DNA from: Gnetum montanum | Taxonomy: Eukaryota; Streptophyta; Gnetopsida; Gnetales; Gnetaceae | Assembly (NCBI GenBank): GCA_015680685.1 | Contig: MNCI01002045.1 | Location: 145,234 to 209,233 of the forward strand | Direction of reading: 5' to 3' | Length of the DNA stretch: 64,000 nt | Part shown: positions 12,200 through 22,880 of the stretch, one piece after another | Layout: each line of letters starts with the position of its first letter | Position numbering within the stretch: the first letter of the stretch is position 1 | The notes under the pieces: model-generated | The model's database searches: none | What the model was told of the DNA's origin: nothing | Seen by the model: only the letters and a program-made list of their open reading frames with translations | Made by a program: the position numbers and the translations under genes

Positions 12200-13400
12200 A
12201 GACTATTGCCTAGGGTGCCTCCAATATAGGTACGGAAACCTAGGAATAGTCTTAACTATAGAGGGCTATGTGACATTTTAAAATAGTAAACCAACCTAAA
12301 AATCAGGAATTTAAATTGAATGATTGTTTGGTATTCAAGAGTACAATAAGTACCTTAAAAAATCAATTTTCCTTGGTCCTTGCTTGAAGAGGGAGAGAGA
12401 GAGAGGGATGCCAATTGTGTCTACTTTGCACTACCACGTGCTTCTGACATGCTATGTGGTGGAGAGAGAGGGAACAAATCCGCACATTGTCTGCGCACTT
12501 GCTACACTGTTAGGAAGAAAAAGAGAAAGAGAAACCTTGTTGCTAAGAGAGACCTCCTTTTGTAGTTTCTTGCGCATCTGCCACTACCATTGACTGCTCA
12601 CCTACAACACTATTACTGCCATCACAGTCGCATGTTGCATTGGAAGAGTAGCCATTGCATTTGCCCACGTGCACTACTGCTATGCTACTGCATGCATCAA
12701 CTATCACATGCCACCCACAGGAGAGGAGAGGGGTGTTGCCCTTTCATGCATGTGCACCGCACAGTCTACATTGCTGCAGATGCATAGCAGCAACGTAGAC
12801 TGTCTGGCCACTGTTGACGTGCCGCTGCACACGCTGTGCTGACCGTTGTCTGACCGTTGTCTGTAATGTGCAGATGAAGTAGGGAGGAGGAAGAGAGAGG
12901 AAGAGAGCTTCCAATTCACGTCATGCACCCTGTTGGACTGAAGGGGGGCCAACCGATGACTGCCACTATGCACACTACTATGTATGTTGTGCTGACATGC
13001 TCTCCAACTGCTATCACTGTCGCTTGCAGACATTGTTGGAGTTTGCACATTAGCACGCTTTTGACAAACAACGGTGCATAGATTCCACCACCGCCTATTG
13101 TCTACTTGGGAAACACCTGCCACCTGCTACTGCGCACGCTATGTAGTTTGCCACTATTCCATCTATCTATTCCCAAAGAGAGAGGGTTGCCCACTGCAAG
13201 CCAAAAGAAAAAGAAACCACCTTTGGTTTACTGGTTCGACCAAGATCTAATAGATTTTGTTTTATAGCCACCCCATGTCTCAGCACCAATCGCATCAACC
13301 ACCCACATCCCCGACAACCATTACTACCCATAACGCTCACCAACTTCATTGATTCCTCTTCCATAACTGTCCAACACGATCACCTGTAATAGCTGCCATG
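12200..13400 (-). repeat. LTR-like block, left copy
   Basis: Starts with GACTATTGCCTAGGGTGCC-like sequence and matches 19,610-20,775 along its length, including the GAGAGAGAG stretch, the CGCACTTGCTACACTGTT segment and the final CAAGATCTAATAGATTTTG...TTTTATAGCC part. On the minus strand a TATAAAA box lies near 13,265, which fits a minus-strand LTR. Together with the right copy it would bound the gag/protease remnant at 17.2-19.0 kb. Confidence 0.65.
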
Positions 13401-13764
13401 CATGGTGTAGTTAAATAAAATAATGAGAGATGAGAAGGTGGTAATGCTCGCTTGGTGGTGCCCAACGATATTCTAGCTATTTCGGCACCTAGTCGTTAAT
13501 GCCAGTAACGCTCTATGCAGACTTGCCATGGTTTTTCTCTTTTTTGGTTCAACAAGCATGCCTACTATGGTGTTTTGAATGATGTCTTTAGAAGAATTTT
13601 GCAGAGCTGATAAACCACCATCTCAGATACTGTTGTTGTTTTAAGTCATGACAATTTGCCTTGTCTCTAAATTCATGTTTGGGTTACTTCTATTTGCTGA
13701 TCCTATGATTCAAGTATTTTCCCTAGCATTGGCAAACCTATACTGAAAATTCTAAATAGCAACA

Positions 13765-14174
13765 TTACGGCCACCAATGTTCATAATCATGGATTTCTAA
13801 GGTGGAGAAGATCAAGAAAAAATTTGGTAATACAGTATTCTGATTTTCCATAATGGGCCTTGAAACCAAGATTGGGCTTGAATTGGATGCAATTATGGAT
13901 GTGGGGTATGCATAGCGAGGAGGTGGATTATTATTTAGATTTTCAGGCACTGAAATGGAGAATGGAATCAATTGGAGTACAAATTATTTTTGAGGATCTG
14001 CTGTTGTTGATGTTGATGATGATTACCTGCAGATCCCATGGCACCCACACCCATTTGTCCTGCCAATGGTGAGAAACATCCATATGTGTTGAACACTTTA
14101 TGGATAGCCATATACATAATATACACGTCTTCATCTTTTTTCTATAAGATGTGTTTGTTCATGTGCCCTCCAAG
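13765..14174 (-). pseudogene. C2H2 zinc-finger gene fragment, 3' part
   Basis: Reading on the minus strand from the left target-site duplication gives GGHMNKHIL: the last glycines, first zinc-binding His, HxxxH spacing and second His of a plant QALGGH finger. A TAG stop follows at 14,144-14,142. The same frame then continues open for about 55 codons with NHHQHQQQQ, ending in a stop near 13,970. Another frame over 13,971-13,765 reads NNPPPRYAYPTSIIASNSS. Low-complexity His/Gln and Pro/Ser tracts are common in the C-terminal part of such transcription factors. It pairs with 15,676-15,818 across the hAT-like insertion. Confidence 0.7.
14167..14174. repeat. 8-bp target-site duplication, left
   Basis: CCTCCAAG immediately left of the hAT-like terminus. 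An identical octamer follows the right terminus at 15,676-15,683. Perfect 8-bp duplications are diagnostic for hAT transposons. Confidence 0.88.
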
Positions 14175-14624
14175 CTATGTTGCCAGAAACGCAACGGATC
14201 CATAACGTTTCACGTTTTTCATTGCGGAAACGGGATCCCGTTTCAAAATGTCATTTCTCACGAACAGTAACCGTCACTTGGTGGGCGAAACGTTTCGGGG
14301 GGCACAGGGGCAAACTGAAACGTTTTTCACACGTTTCATTACGTTTTTTCACAGGTTTCATTTACTTTGATTTTATTTTTTGATTTTATTCTCAACAACC
14401 ACATCTGTCAAGAACTAAATGCAAGTCAGGTCAACAACTGCATCTGTCATGAACTAAATGCACGTCTGTCATGAGTCAACTGCATCTGTGATGTTCTAAA
14501 TGCACGTCTATTATGAGTTAAATGCAGATCTGCAACAGCAAAAATGGAGGGAAAAAATTTAGGGTTTATTCTATGGCAAAGACATCAATAAGTAAGACAT
14601 TTAGGTAAAGTATTTGGTGCCTGC

Positions 14625-14880
14625 TGCTAATCTTGCTGTTGCTGCCGCTGAACGCTGTTGTTGCCGCTGAACGTTGTTGCTGCTGCTGAACTTGTTGCTG
14701 CCACTGAACGTTGTTGCTGCCGCTGAACGTTGTTGTTGTTGCTGCTGCTGAACGTTGTTGCTGTCGCTGAACGCTGTTGCTGCCGCTGAACTTGTTGCTG
14801 CTGCTGAACGTTGTTGCTGCCGCTTTTGCATCGTTGTGCTGTGAATGTTGTTAATCTTGCAATTGCTGCCACTTTTGAAT
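14625..14880. repeat. CTG/GTT-type minisatellite inside the hAT element
   Basis: Irregular repetition of GTTGCTGCCGCTGAAC and GTTGTTGCTGCTGAAC over about 250 bp. On the minus strand two frames stay open and give runs of Gln, or Ala/Ser/Asn-rich repeats. This reflects the trinucleotide composition and should not be taken as a gene. Confidence 0.8.
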
Positions 14881-15056
14881 CGCTCTCCACGGCCGTTGCT
14901 GCTGCTTCTGCATCGCATCCCTGTCCATAACCACTAACCAGTCAACACTGTGGTAAGTCTCTGCTTGTGCAACAAACAGTCCTCCTCCCTCTTCAAAACA
15001 ATAACGTTTTTACCATGTTTCATTTGAAATATACCCGCTGTTTTGGCTCTTCTTGC

Positions 15057-15110
15057 GGGTGGGGGGGGTGTGCCCCCCTGCTGTCCCTGGTGGGGGGTGC
15101 CCCCTAGTTG
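15057..15110. repeat. G-run/C-run hairpin sequence
   Basis: GCGGGTGGGGGGGGTGTGCC followed by CCCC, then GGTGGGGGGTGCCCCCT. Runs of G next to runs of C can fold into stems or, on a single strand, quadruplex structures. Confidence 0.6.
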
Positions 15111-15250
15111 CTTTTGCTATCTTGGGAGAAGTATTGATTAATCTGGGGATCATCCACTCTCTTGGTGGGGCCATTCCTGATGGCCCCCCACTTGTAATCT
15201 CTTGTAACATATTTTGCATTTTTCAATAATATAATCTTGACTACTTTCTC

Positions 15251-15264
15251 AAAAAAAAAAAAAA
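15251..15264 (+). repeat. Poly(A) run, 14 bases
   Basis: Fourteen consecutive A after TAATATAATCTTGACTACTTTCTC. Position and preceding sequence look like the 3' end of a retroposed transcript nested inside the hAT element, but I see no target duplication. Confidence 0.4.
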
Positions 15265-15675
15265 TATGTCATGTACTCATTTAAAAATTTTTATTTATCA
15301 ATGACCAAAATTGTTCTTAATATATATTTTTGTTTTTTTATTAATTTTTTTCATTAATTATTAATTATTGATGAGTAATTGTTCTTAGATACCAATAAAT
15401 AAAAATATTGTAAATTTTTATATATAAAAATCATTATATTGTATTGCATTTTAAATTGTTGTTCTATGAACAAAGAAACATACACATAATTTTATTAAAA
15501 TATAAAAATTGCTAAAAAAAATATAAACGTAATTTTATTAAAATATAAAAATTGCTAAAGTTACTAAGATTCTATATTTAAAGCTCGTTTCTTTTTCCGC
15601 AACCTGATTGTTTGCCGTTTCCGCTGCGTTGCCGTTGCGGTCACGTTGCACCGTTTCGCATTTCCGGTAACTATG

Positions 15676-15683
15676 CCTCCAAG
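15676..15683. repeat. 8-bp target-site duplication, right
   Basis: CCTCCAAG directly after the right hAT-like end, identical to 14,167-14,174. Read on the minus strand it is the Leu-Gly-Gly part of the zinc-finger QALGGH motif. Confidence 0.88.
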
Positions 15684-15818
15684 AGCTTGATGTACCAGGA
15701 AGACTTTTCCGCAAAATCTGCACTTAAATGGTCCCTTTCTGTTCTTGCCATCAAATTTTGAAGTTGAATCCGATGCTGCTACATCAGATTCTCTATTTCT
15801 TTTCTTAACAGCTACATT
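15676..15818 (-). pseudogene. C2H2 zinc-finger gene fragment, 5' part
   Basis: The minus-strand frame reads VAVKKRNRESDVAASDST, then GKNRKGPFKCRFCGKVFL, then VHQALGG, and is cut at the hAT insertion. Joined in register to the other side, the finger is C-x2-C-x12-H-x3-H with the plant-specific QALGGH motif of EPF/SUPERMAN-type transcription factors (nuclear, DNA-binding). A TAA stop lies just upstream at 15,821-15,819, so this is an internal fragment or a 5'-broken copy. The hAT insertion makes it non-functional regardless. Which member of the family it came from cannot be told from one finger. Confidence 0.78.
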
Positions 15819-15829
15819 TTAAAAGCAAA

Positions 15830-16666
15830 AGAGGAAGCTGTTTCAAAATTGAAGGAAAAAGGTGTGCTTTGAAATTGTTGAAGTCACCGTTAATTGTTTA
15901 ATGGTGTTTTCAAAATTTGTAATATGTATATTTTTACTTGAAATGAAATAAATTGTTGAAGTCACCGTTAATTGTTAATATGGTGTTTTAATCGTGTTTT
16001 CATATAAATTGAAATGAAATAAAAATTTTTTATTAGCTAACATATTTAAAGGGTTATGTTGAGTAATTCCGTTGGTTTGTTGATTAATTAATCTTTGGGT
16101 CCTTTACGCTTGAAATAATTTTAAAATTTTAAAATTATATAAAAACTATGAAGTTTAACAATATTTTTTTCGGAATCAAAATTATTAATCATGGCCTTGT
16201 GCCTGTCATGGGTGAGGTTGACATCAACACTTAGCCCCCAAACTTCAATTGCATGCAAGTGCAAGGATAGCAAAACCATATAAATTAAAATAAGGAGATG
16301 TAACAAATAGATGATTGAAAAGATTACAAACCAACAAGTTGAAATTTGGAAATAAACTACACTAATCTAAATATGATTAAAAATAGCCATATGATCAAAA
16401 GAGAACTAGACGTGGGCCACCCACACCATCTTATTTAATTAAGATCCAAATATATAATTCATTCTTTATCATAATTTTAACTACAAAGATATATATAATT
16501 AAAATGTATAACTAAGATCACATTCCCAATCTTTTCACCAGGTAAAAGTCAAAAGCATGTAGACTACTTTGAGCACAAGACCTATACTAAACTTAATGAG
16601 GAGAACAAGCTCATGTTAGACTATGGCTAACTGCAACTTTCTGATTTTTCCTTGAGATTCTCTTTT

Positions 16667-16698
<32 letters not shown>

Positions 16699-17215
16699 TG
16701 TTCTTGACATTTTGAAATGGAATAAGTGAAAAGGGATTATTTGTTTTTCTTCTTCATCATCTTCTTTTTTGAATTGTGGGAAAATAGGTTCAAAAGGAAA
16801 AATGGAGGTTAGGGTGAGGATTGCTACCGTACCCCATCACACTCAAGAACTTATTACATCACCAATGAACATAGTCCTCATTCTTTCTTTTTTCTTTTTC
16901 TTCTTTTTTCTTTTTTGAAGAAACTTTGCTCTTAGTGTACTTCATTCTTGAGATAGAAATTCCAACACAAGTTTAGTTAATTAGCTACCCTACCAAAGAG
17001 CATGGTCCTTTCAGAACTTTGCCCATGGTGCAATTCAACCCTCGTGTATGTGCCTTTAATTGCAATCTGATGACATCATAGTAGGTCTCCTAGTTGGCTA
17101 AGGGTTCTTAAGTGGAGATGAACACATTTCACCTTATTGTTCATAGAATAGCCATGGATCATCACACCTAAGGGCTAGGTCTTATGAAAGGGGAAAATGA
17201 CATTTTCCAAGGTCA
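15830..17215. other. No gene seen; long pyrimidine runs
   Basis: AT-rich, non-coding. Near 15,890 and 15,960 the string GTTGAAGTCACCGTTAATTGTT occurs twice in close variants (period about 70 bp). A T-run of about 40 bases broken by single other bases lies at about 16,661-16,701, with further C/T-only stretches near 16,880-16,915. The pol genes expected next to the gypsy gag/protease remnant are absent. Confidence 0.5.
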
Positions 17216-17216
17216 C

Positions 17217-18000
17217 CTAGTAACTATTCTGCAACGTCACATATCCTACACTCACATAATCATGATGATTACATGATAAGTTAGCATAAATCCCATGCTC
17301 CATGATCCAACAATCATGATGATAAGGCAAGGTATCTTCATTGATTTCTTCACCTTTTCTAGAAGTTTGAGAGGGTTGGGTGGAATCTATATGAGAAAAA
17401 TGATTTAATTTTGTAATTTCACTCACATGATCATCTATAACATGTTCATCATGCTCTATAACATGTTCATCATGCTCAACCTTGATAACTCCAACATATA
17501 GGTTAGTGTTTTGATTTTCCAAAGAATGATTTTGCTAATTGAAAGTTGTAACTACTTGTTTGTAGGAAGGTTCTCTTGGTATGATCATGTATTTAGATTT
17601 TACTTTGATAGGGATTAATAGTTTTGAGAATTTTGACCTAAAGAAGCCCCTAAACTTGGCTCCAAAAGTCCTAGATAAGAGCACACCATAAGTGGGTGTC
17701 ATGTCAACTACTAAGATATCTGTGTAACATATAAATGTAGGGTATTGTTTTAGTTGCACTTTCGCTCCTTTTAATGACCCTACTATAAGTACGTTAGACC
17801 CATCGAGTTGTATTACACTTTTCGTTTATGGTATCATTTGTGCTTCTAAAGTCTTACATACTTCAAGTGACATGACACTAACAATTGTGCTAGAATCCAT
17901 CAAACAATTCTGAATGTTCTTTCCTAAAATAATCATATTTTTAAGAAAGGAGGTTGCTCTTTCTTGCTCGACATGGAATTATTTGCGTCCTGTACTAATA
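17217..18000 (-). pseudogene. Gypsy protease region remnant
   Basis: Minus-strand 17,759-17,535 reads MQLKQYPTFICYTDILVVDM then TPTYGVLLSRTFGAKFRGFF, the conserved stretch after the catalytic site in plant gypsy proteases. Just upstream (about 17,910) a DSSTIVSV string fits the active-site turn. The next ORF, 17,522-17,217, is acidic, carries a duplicated EHDEHVI unit (encoded by a short tandem repeat at about 17,435-17,480) and should be the protease-RT spacer. RT does not follow. Stops separate the pieces. Confidence 0.7.
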
Positions 18001-18179
18001 ATGCATTAGGACTTTCTGTGAAGTGAACTTGCCTTTCGGGGATTGGGGATTTTTCTTTATTGGTTTCCAGTCTATAAACTACCTCTTGGATCACATCTTT
18101 CATTTCCTTAAACTATAGAGGCTCATACATTGAAATGGTAGCTTTGATTTTCTTCAAATGCTCAACTAGATCATAAGTC

Positions 18180-18990
18180 TTATGTTCATCTTTGGCTTCT
18201 TGTTGAGGTGGAGTTCTTCTAAGTATCGAAGGGGAGTTTGGCCATTGTGGGGCATTTACTTGGGAAGACTCAGTCTGAGTATTCATGTCGTTTTAATTAG
18301 GAGCTCTTCTATTCGGAGGAGTATAAGGACCATTCCTAGTTTGTTGTGTGTTGTTTATAGTGTCACTAAGTCTTTGGTAGCGAGTGTTATGTGGGTTGGG
18401 GTCACTTCCCATAACTTGCTCCAATGAGGAAACCTCTTCATTTTTTGTTCCATAAGGTACATTAAGGACCATAACAAGGGTCTTCCCATTTTGCTGACCT
18501 TGGGAATTATCACCATATAATGCTAAGAATTGAGGACAAGTCTTTAGAATGTTGCCTCGTGTTATGGAGATGGCAATAATCATCATTGGCTGATAAACTT
18601 GGCATTTCTGGTTGCATAGGATCCTTGTTGTTGTTATATTTTAATTCAACTACTTCATTTGAAAATTTTTAAAGTAAAGTTAATATCTGGGTCATCTGAT
18701 TTTGAGTTTGAGTTGGGAGTTCAATAGGATTAGATATCCCATTTGAATTTATGATGGATTGAGTTAAGGCCTTTGATTGGTCATCATTCAAACTAGTGGT
18801 AGATGGTAGGAATGAAGAAGATGTGCGACCTTGAAAATGATTGGCCGCCATCCTAGTTTGAGTTCTTATAGTAATAAAACTTGGGAAACATGAAGTTCTT
18901 TGTTTTCTTAATGTAAAGTGATGTGTAGTTGGTAGGCTAGGGGCAAAGAAGAGATCGCTCATAAAACAAAAAATTATAGAATAAAAATGT
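18180..18990 (-). pseudogene. Gypsy gag remnant with worn zinc knuckle
   Basis: Minus-strand frames 18,586-18,293 and the end of 19,040-18,669 carry gag-like sequence. A Cys/His cluster split by a frameshift near 18,580-18,530 reads DYCHLHNTRQHSKD in one frame and CPQFLALYGD in the next, like the knuckle at the end of some plant gypsy gags. Upstream, MAANHFQGRTSSSFL and NDDQSKALTQSII are polar gag-like sequence. It precedes the protease remnant in the correct order. Confidence 0.6.
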
Positions 18991-18999
18991 TTAAATAAA

Positions 19000-19605
19000 G
19001 ATATAAAATTAAGTAAAAAAAGAAAAAAGAAATATTGCAATAATAATTTTTTTCTAAAAAATATTAAATATGCTATTTAAAAAATAATTTTTTAAAAAAG
19101 AAAATTAAATACATGAAATTGTAATATTTATAAAATTTAAAAAAAAATAGTAAAATAAAAAATTTAGAAAAATAAAAATAAAATTGACTAATTAAATAAA
19201 ACTACCTTCCCAAAGTTGAGAATTCGGTAAGGGCAACCAAAACACAAATTTAAAAGTGGGACTGGGAAATGAGGGTTTTAAAAAAAGGATTAGAAATAGG
19301 TGATGAGCTCAAAAATTTTTAGGAGACAAACTTTTGATATTGGAAAATAAAAGGGCTCAAAAATTCTTTAAAAAATATTTTTCAAAACAATGACTAAAAG
19401 CAGAGATTTTAGCGAAAAAAAAATAAGTTTGAAACAAGGAAAAGGAAATTTTTGGGAAATGCAAACAAAACAGAAATTGAATAAGGGTAAAAACTTGATA
19501 ATTTTCAAAATGGAAAAACAAAGGCCAGAAAAATAGCCCTTCTTTTAGCATCAAAAAGGTGTTGATGCATAAATTTTGAACACACCAACAACACCCATGA
19601 ATAAA
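19000..19605. other. AT-rich leader between gag remnant and right LTR
   Basis: A- and T-rich, no gene. In minus-strand sense this is the untranslated leader between LTR and gag. No canonical tRNA-complementary PBS was found next to the LTR edge. Confidence 0.4.
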
Positions 19606-19609
19606 GACT

Positions 19610-20775
19610 ATTGCCTAAGGTGCCTCTCGTATAGGTACAAAAACCCATGAATAGTCTCAGCTAGAGAGCGCTATGTAACATTTTAAAATAGTAAACCAAA
19701 CTAAAAATGGGGAATTTAAATTAAATGATTGTCCATGTTGGTGTCATCCGTTTGTCACTACCAATGGTACCCATTGCCTAAATAGGAAAACTATGGTCTG
19801 TCCCTTGAAAAGGGAGAGAGAAAGGAATGCCAATTCTAAATACCACATGCTTCTAATGTGTTGTGTGGTAGAGAGAGAGGTAACAAATCCGTGCACTATT
19901 TGCATGCTTGCTACACTGTTGAGAAGATTGTTGCCAGAAGAGACTGTTTGCTACATTTACTTGTGCATCTGCCACTGACGCTAACTGCTCACCTACAACG
20001 TTGTTACTGCCATCACAGTCATGCATTGTGTCGCTACGTTCTGCCATGCACGCTACTGCACTGTGCTGCTATGCATGTCAACTGTCACGCATGGGGAGGG
20101 GAGGCTGTAGGTGCTACCCCTTCCATGCACATGCGCTCCACAGTCCAGTCCATGTTGCTATAGATGCATTGCAACAACGCAGATTGTTTGGCCACTTTTA
20201 ACGTGTCGCTGCACACGACATGCTGATCATCATCTACAACACGCAGATGAAGTAGGGAGGAGGGAGAGAGGAAGAGAGCTTTTAATGATGCCTTGTTCAC
20301 GTCATGCGCCCTATCGACGTGAAGGGAGGCCAGCCGATGACCACCGCTGTGCACTCTACTGTGAGTGTTCTGCTCGCATGCTCCTGCTTCTGCCATCTAC
20401 CATCACCTGCAGACACTGTCGGAGTCTGCACATTGGTGTGCTATTGACAGATAGTGGTTCGTAGCAGCCACCATCGCCTTTTGTTCACTTGGAGCACACC
20501 TGTCGACCACTATCATGTGCACTGTGCAGTTTACCACCATTATGTCTACCTGTTCTCAGAGAGAGAGGATTGCTCGCTGCAGCCCGAAAGAGAAAGAAGC
20601 CACCTCTGGTTTCCTGGTTCGGCCAAGATCTGATGGATTTCCCTCTATTTTATAGCCACCTGTGTCTCAGCACCAACCGCATCAGCCACCTACATCCCCG
20701 AAAGCCATTACTGCCGGTAATGCCCACCAACCTCATCGATTCATCTCCCGTAACTGCCTAGCATGATCCCGTAAC
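19610..20775 (-). repeat. LTR-like block, right copy
   Basis: Direct repeat of 12,200-13,400. A minus-strand CTATAAAATAGAGG box lies near 20,650, about 120-175 bp inside its upstream edge, as expected for an LTR promoter. Short fortuitous ORFs in both strands arise from its higher GC content. It would be the 5' LTR of the minus-strand gypsy remnant to its left. Confidence 0.65.
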
Positions 20776-20779
20776 TGCC

Positions 20780-22880
20780 CCAGCATGATTGCCTATGTTG
20801 CCCACCATGTGTTTCTCTTTTTTGGATCATAGAACTCATTGTGTTTCTCTATGCAGCATTTAAATTTGGGAAATGAATGAGACATGGATGCTCTAGGATG
20901 TCTAACTTGGACTGAAATTTGTTAATCAACTTCGGAGGTGCTTACATCCCATAAACCTGGTAACTACATCAGGTCTTACGTAGGTTGCAACAACTACCGT
21001 TCACTAGCATTAATGATATTGAGGTGTTGCAAGGTGTAATGGATGTATTTCTTGAGGAGACCCCTTAGGAACACTTTAGTTATCTTGTAAAAGTTTGTAT
21101 GCCATGTCTTTCTCTTTTTGCATATTTTCCAATTTCACCGCTGTATCAACAAGTGATGTTATAGAGATTCAAGGAGAATGCAAGGCTACCTTCTCTAGGC
21201 TTATTTATTGGGAGTCTCCGTTGCAGAAGCCACTGTTTGAGCTAAGCCAATACAAGCAATTGCGATGCTTAGCATTTGCAAGAATAAGCACGGTGGTGTT
21301 GGATAAGATGTCATCATGCTGGATAAGATGTCATCATGCTTGGCCATGTTAAGCATAAATTATGTCCATCCCATAGAGGGGCCTACCATCACCATTGATG
21401 TGTCAACAAACAATGAGCTCGTGTTAAGAATAAAGTCTTTAAAACATTAAGGAAAGAAAAATAAAAATATTTATAGGTTAGTTATATAATGTACTACGTG
21501 AATAGGACACTTAGCAACTATACCTTTTTAATATCTATGGTAGTTATAACTAACTACCATGGTCGTTATAACTAACTCTCATAGTGGTTATAACTAAATC
21601 CCATAGTGGTTGTAACTAATTTTAATTTCTCATGATGTTGTAACTATCAAGAAGCCACTATAAAAAGAGTTTCAAGGGTAGAATGAGGAAAAAGAAAGAA
21701 AGCAAGAAAACATATTGAAGATTACTTATAAGAATGGCTTGCTAATTGCATTATCAATTCAACTACTTTGATTAAATCCTATGAGTTCTTTTCTTCTTAT
21801 TTTGTTTTAGCTCCTTAACTAATGGTTTAGATAGTACTATGCTTGGCATTTAATTTTTGGATTTTCTTATTGTTCTTATAGATGTATTCTCATGTAATTT
21901 TAGACTTCTATTTGGTTGCCATATAAGAGATTATGTTGTCTTTTTAAAAGCATTTTGAGCATTTTAATTGCAATGTCTTTATGAAATTACCTGTTCGAGT
22001 CTAGAAGGTTTAGAAAATTTTTAATATTTTGAGCTGACTTGAAATAGCTTCACTTATAAAATTTTTTCATCATGTTTAATCTTGAAATTGTTATACCTTT
22101 TCAAATAGCTCTATTATTGCAATTCTTGACAACTATTAACTAGCCATATTATAGCTTGTATTTCATCTTTTACAAAGCGTTTTGATAGTTTAACAGGAGT
22201 GTCTTTTACGAAATAGCTTGTTGAGCTCAGAGAGTTTGGACAATTTGTAACACTTTGAATTGAATTAGAATAGCTTTATTTCGAAGTGTTTCCTCATGTT
22301 CATTTGATATCGCTTAAATATTTGAGATTCCACACAAATATGTCTTCTCTCTTCTTTTCTTTTAAAATCCATTGAATCTCACTCTATTTCTATTTTTCTT
22401 GTAGACTTTGCTCTCTGGGGAAAACTAGGAGTAAATTTTTGCAAAATTATGCTTAGGCATTTTGGTGAGATTTTATTTGTTTCAAGCAACATACTATATG
22501 GACTATATAAACTAATTGACTTGACAAAATAGGAATTTTTAATGACTTACAATATTCAACAAGGTTAGCTAAATTTCTGTTATAATAGCCAGTTACAATT
22601 TCATACGTAAACCCAAGCATTTCAATAATTATAATAGCAAATACACATTTACACTTAATTCACTCCATTACCACTAAGTTTATTTGGAGATATCTAGGCC
22701 TTGGTGTTTTCCAGAGACCAATAAACACCTAAGCTCAAGTTTGAAGGAATACCTTTGTTTTCCATGATTCCAATCACAAGATTGAAGGAAAACATTGGTG
22801 GTCCCAAAAAATTGCCAACAGAAACCTACTCTGTCATTCCCATGTCTTATGAGAAAGTTATGCAAACAAGCAAAAATCTT
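20780..22880 (+). other. Non-coding region with an LTR-like promoter segment
   Basis: No gene. A 20-bp direct duplication (GGATAAGATGTCATCATGCT) occurs at 21,301 and 21,321. At 21,530-21,630 about four copies of CATAGTGGTTATAACTAA occur in tandem, followed at about 21,657 by CACTATAAAAAGAG, a TATA box. Enhancer-like repeats before a TATA box are typical of LTR U3 regions. The coiled-coil ORF starts about 1.2 kb downstream. Confidence 0.45.

Larger units (their letters stand above)
14175..15675. mobile_element. Non-autonomous hAT-like DNA transposon, 1,501 bp
   Basis: The element is bounded by an exact 8-bp duplication. Its ends are imperfect inverted repeats: the left reads CTATGTTGCCAGAAACGC, the right on the opposite strand CATAGTTACCGGAAATGC, and both continue into AACGG. 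Subterminal regions are rich in CGTTTC/GAAACG motifs (14,200-14,345 and 15,590-15,665), as expected for transposase-binding repeats. No transposase ORF is present; the interior holds a CTG-type minisatellite, a G/C-run hairpin and a poly(A) run. It interrupts a zinc-finger gene fragment. Confidence 0.88.

Noticed and set aside
12324-13123. Several ORFs of 60-139 codons on both strands
   Set aside because: They lie in the LTR-like repeat, overlap one another on opposite strands and correspond to non-matching frames in the second copy at 19.6-20.8 kb.
14601-14918. Open frames of 105 and 87 codons rich in Gln, Ala, Ser and Asn
   Set aside because: They are produced by the trinucleotide-rich minisatellite inside a hAT-like element, on overlapping frames, without conserved domain.
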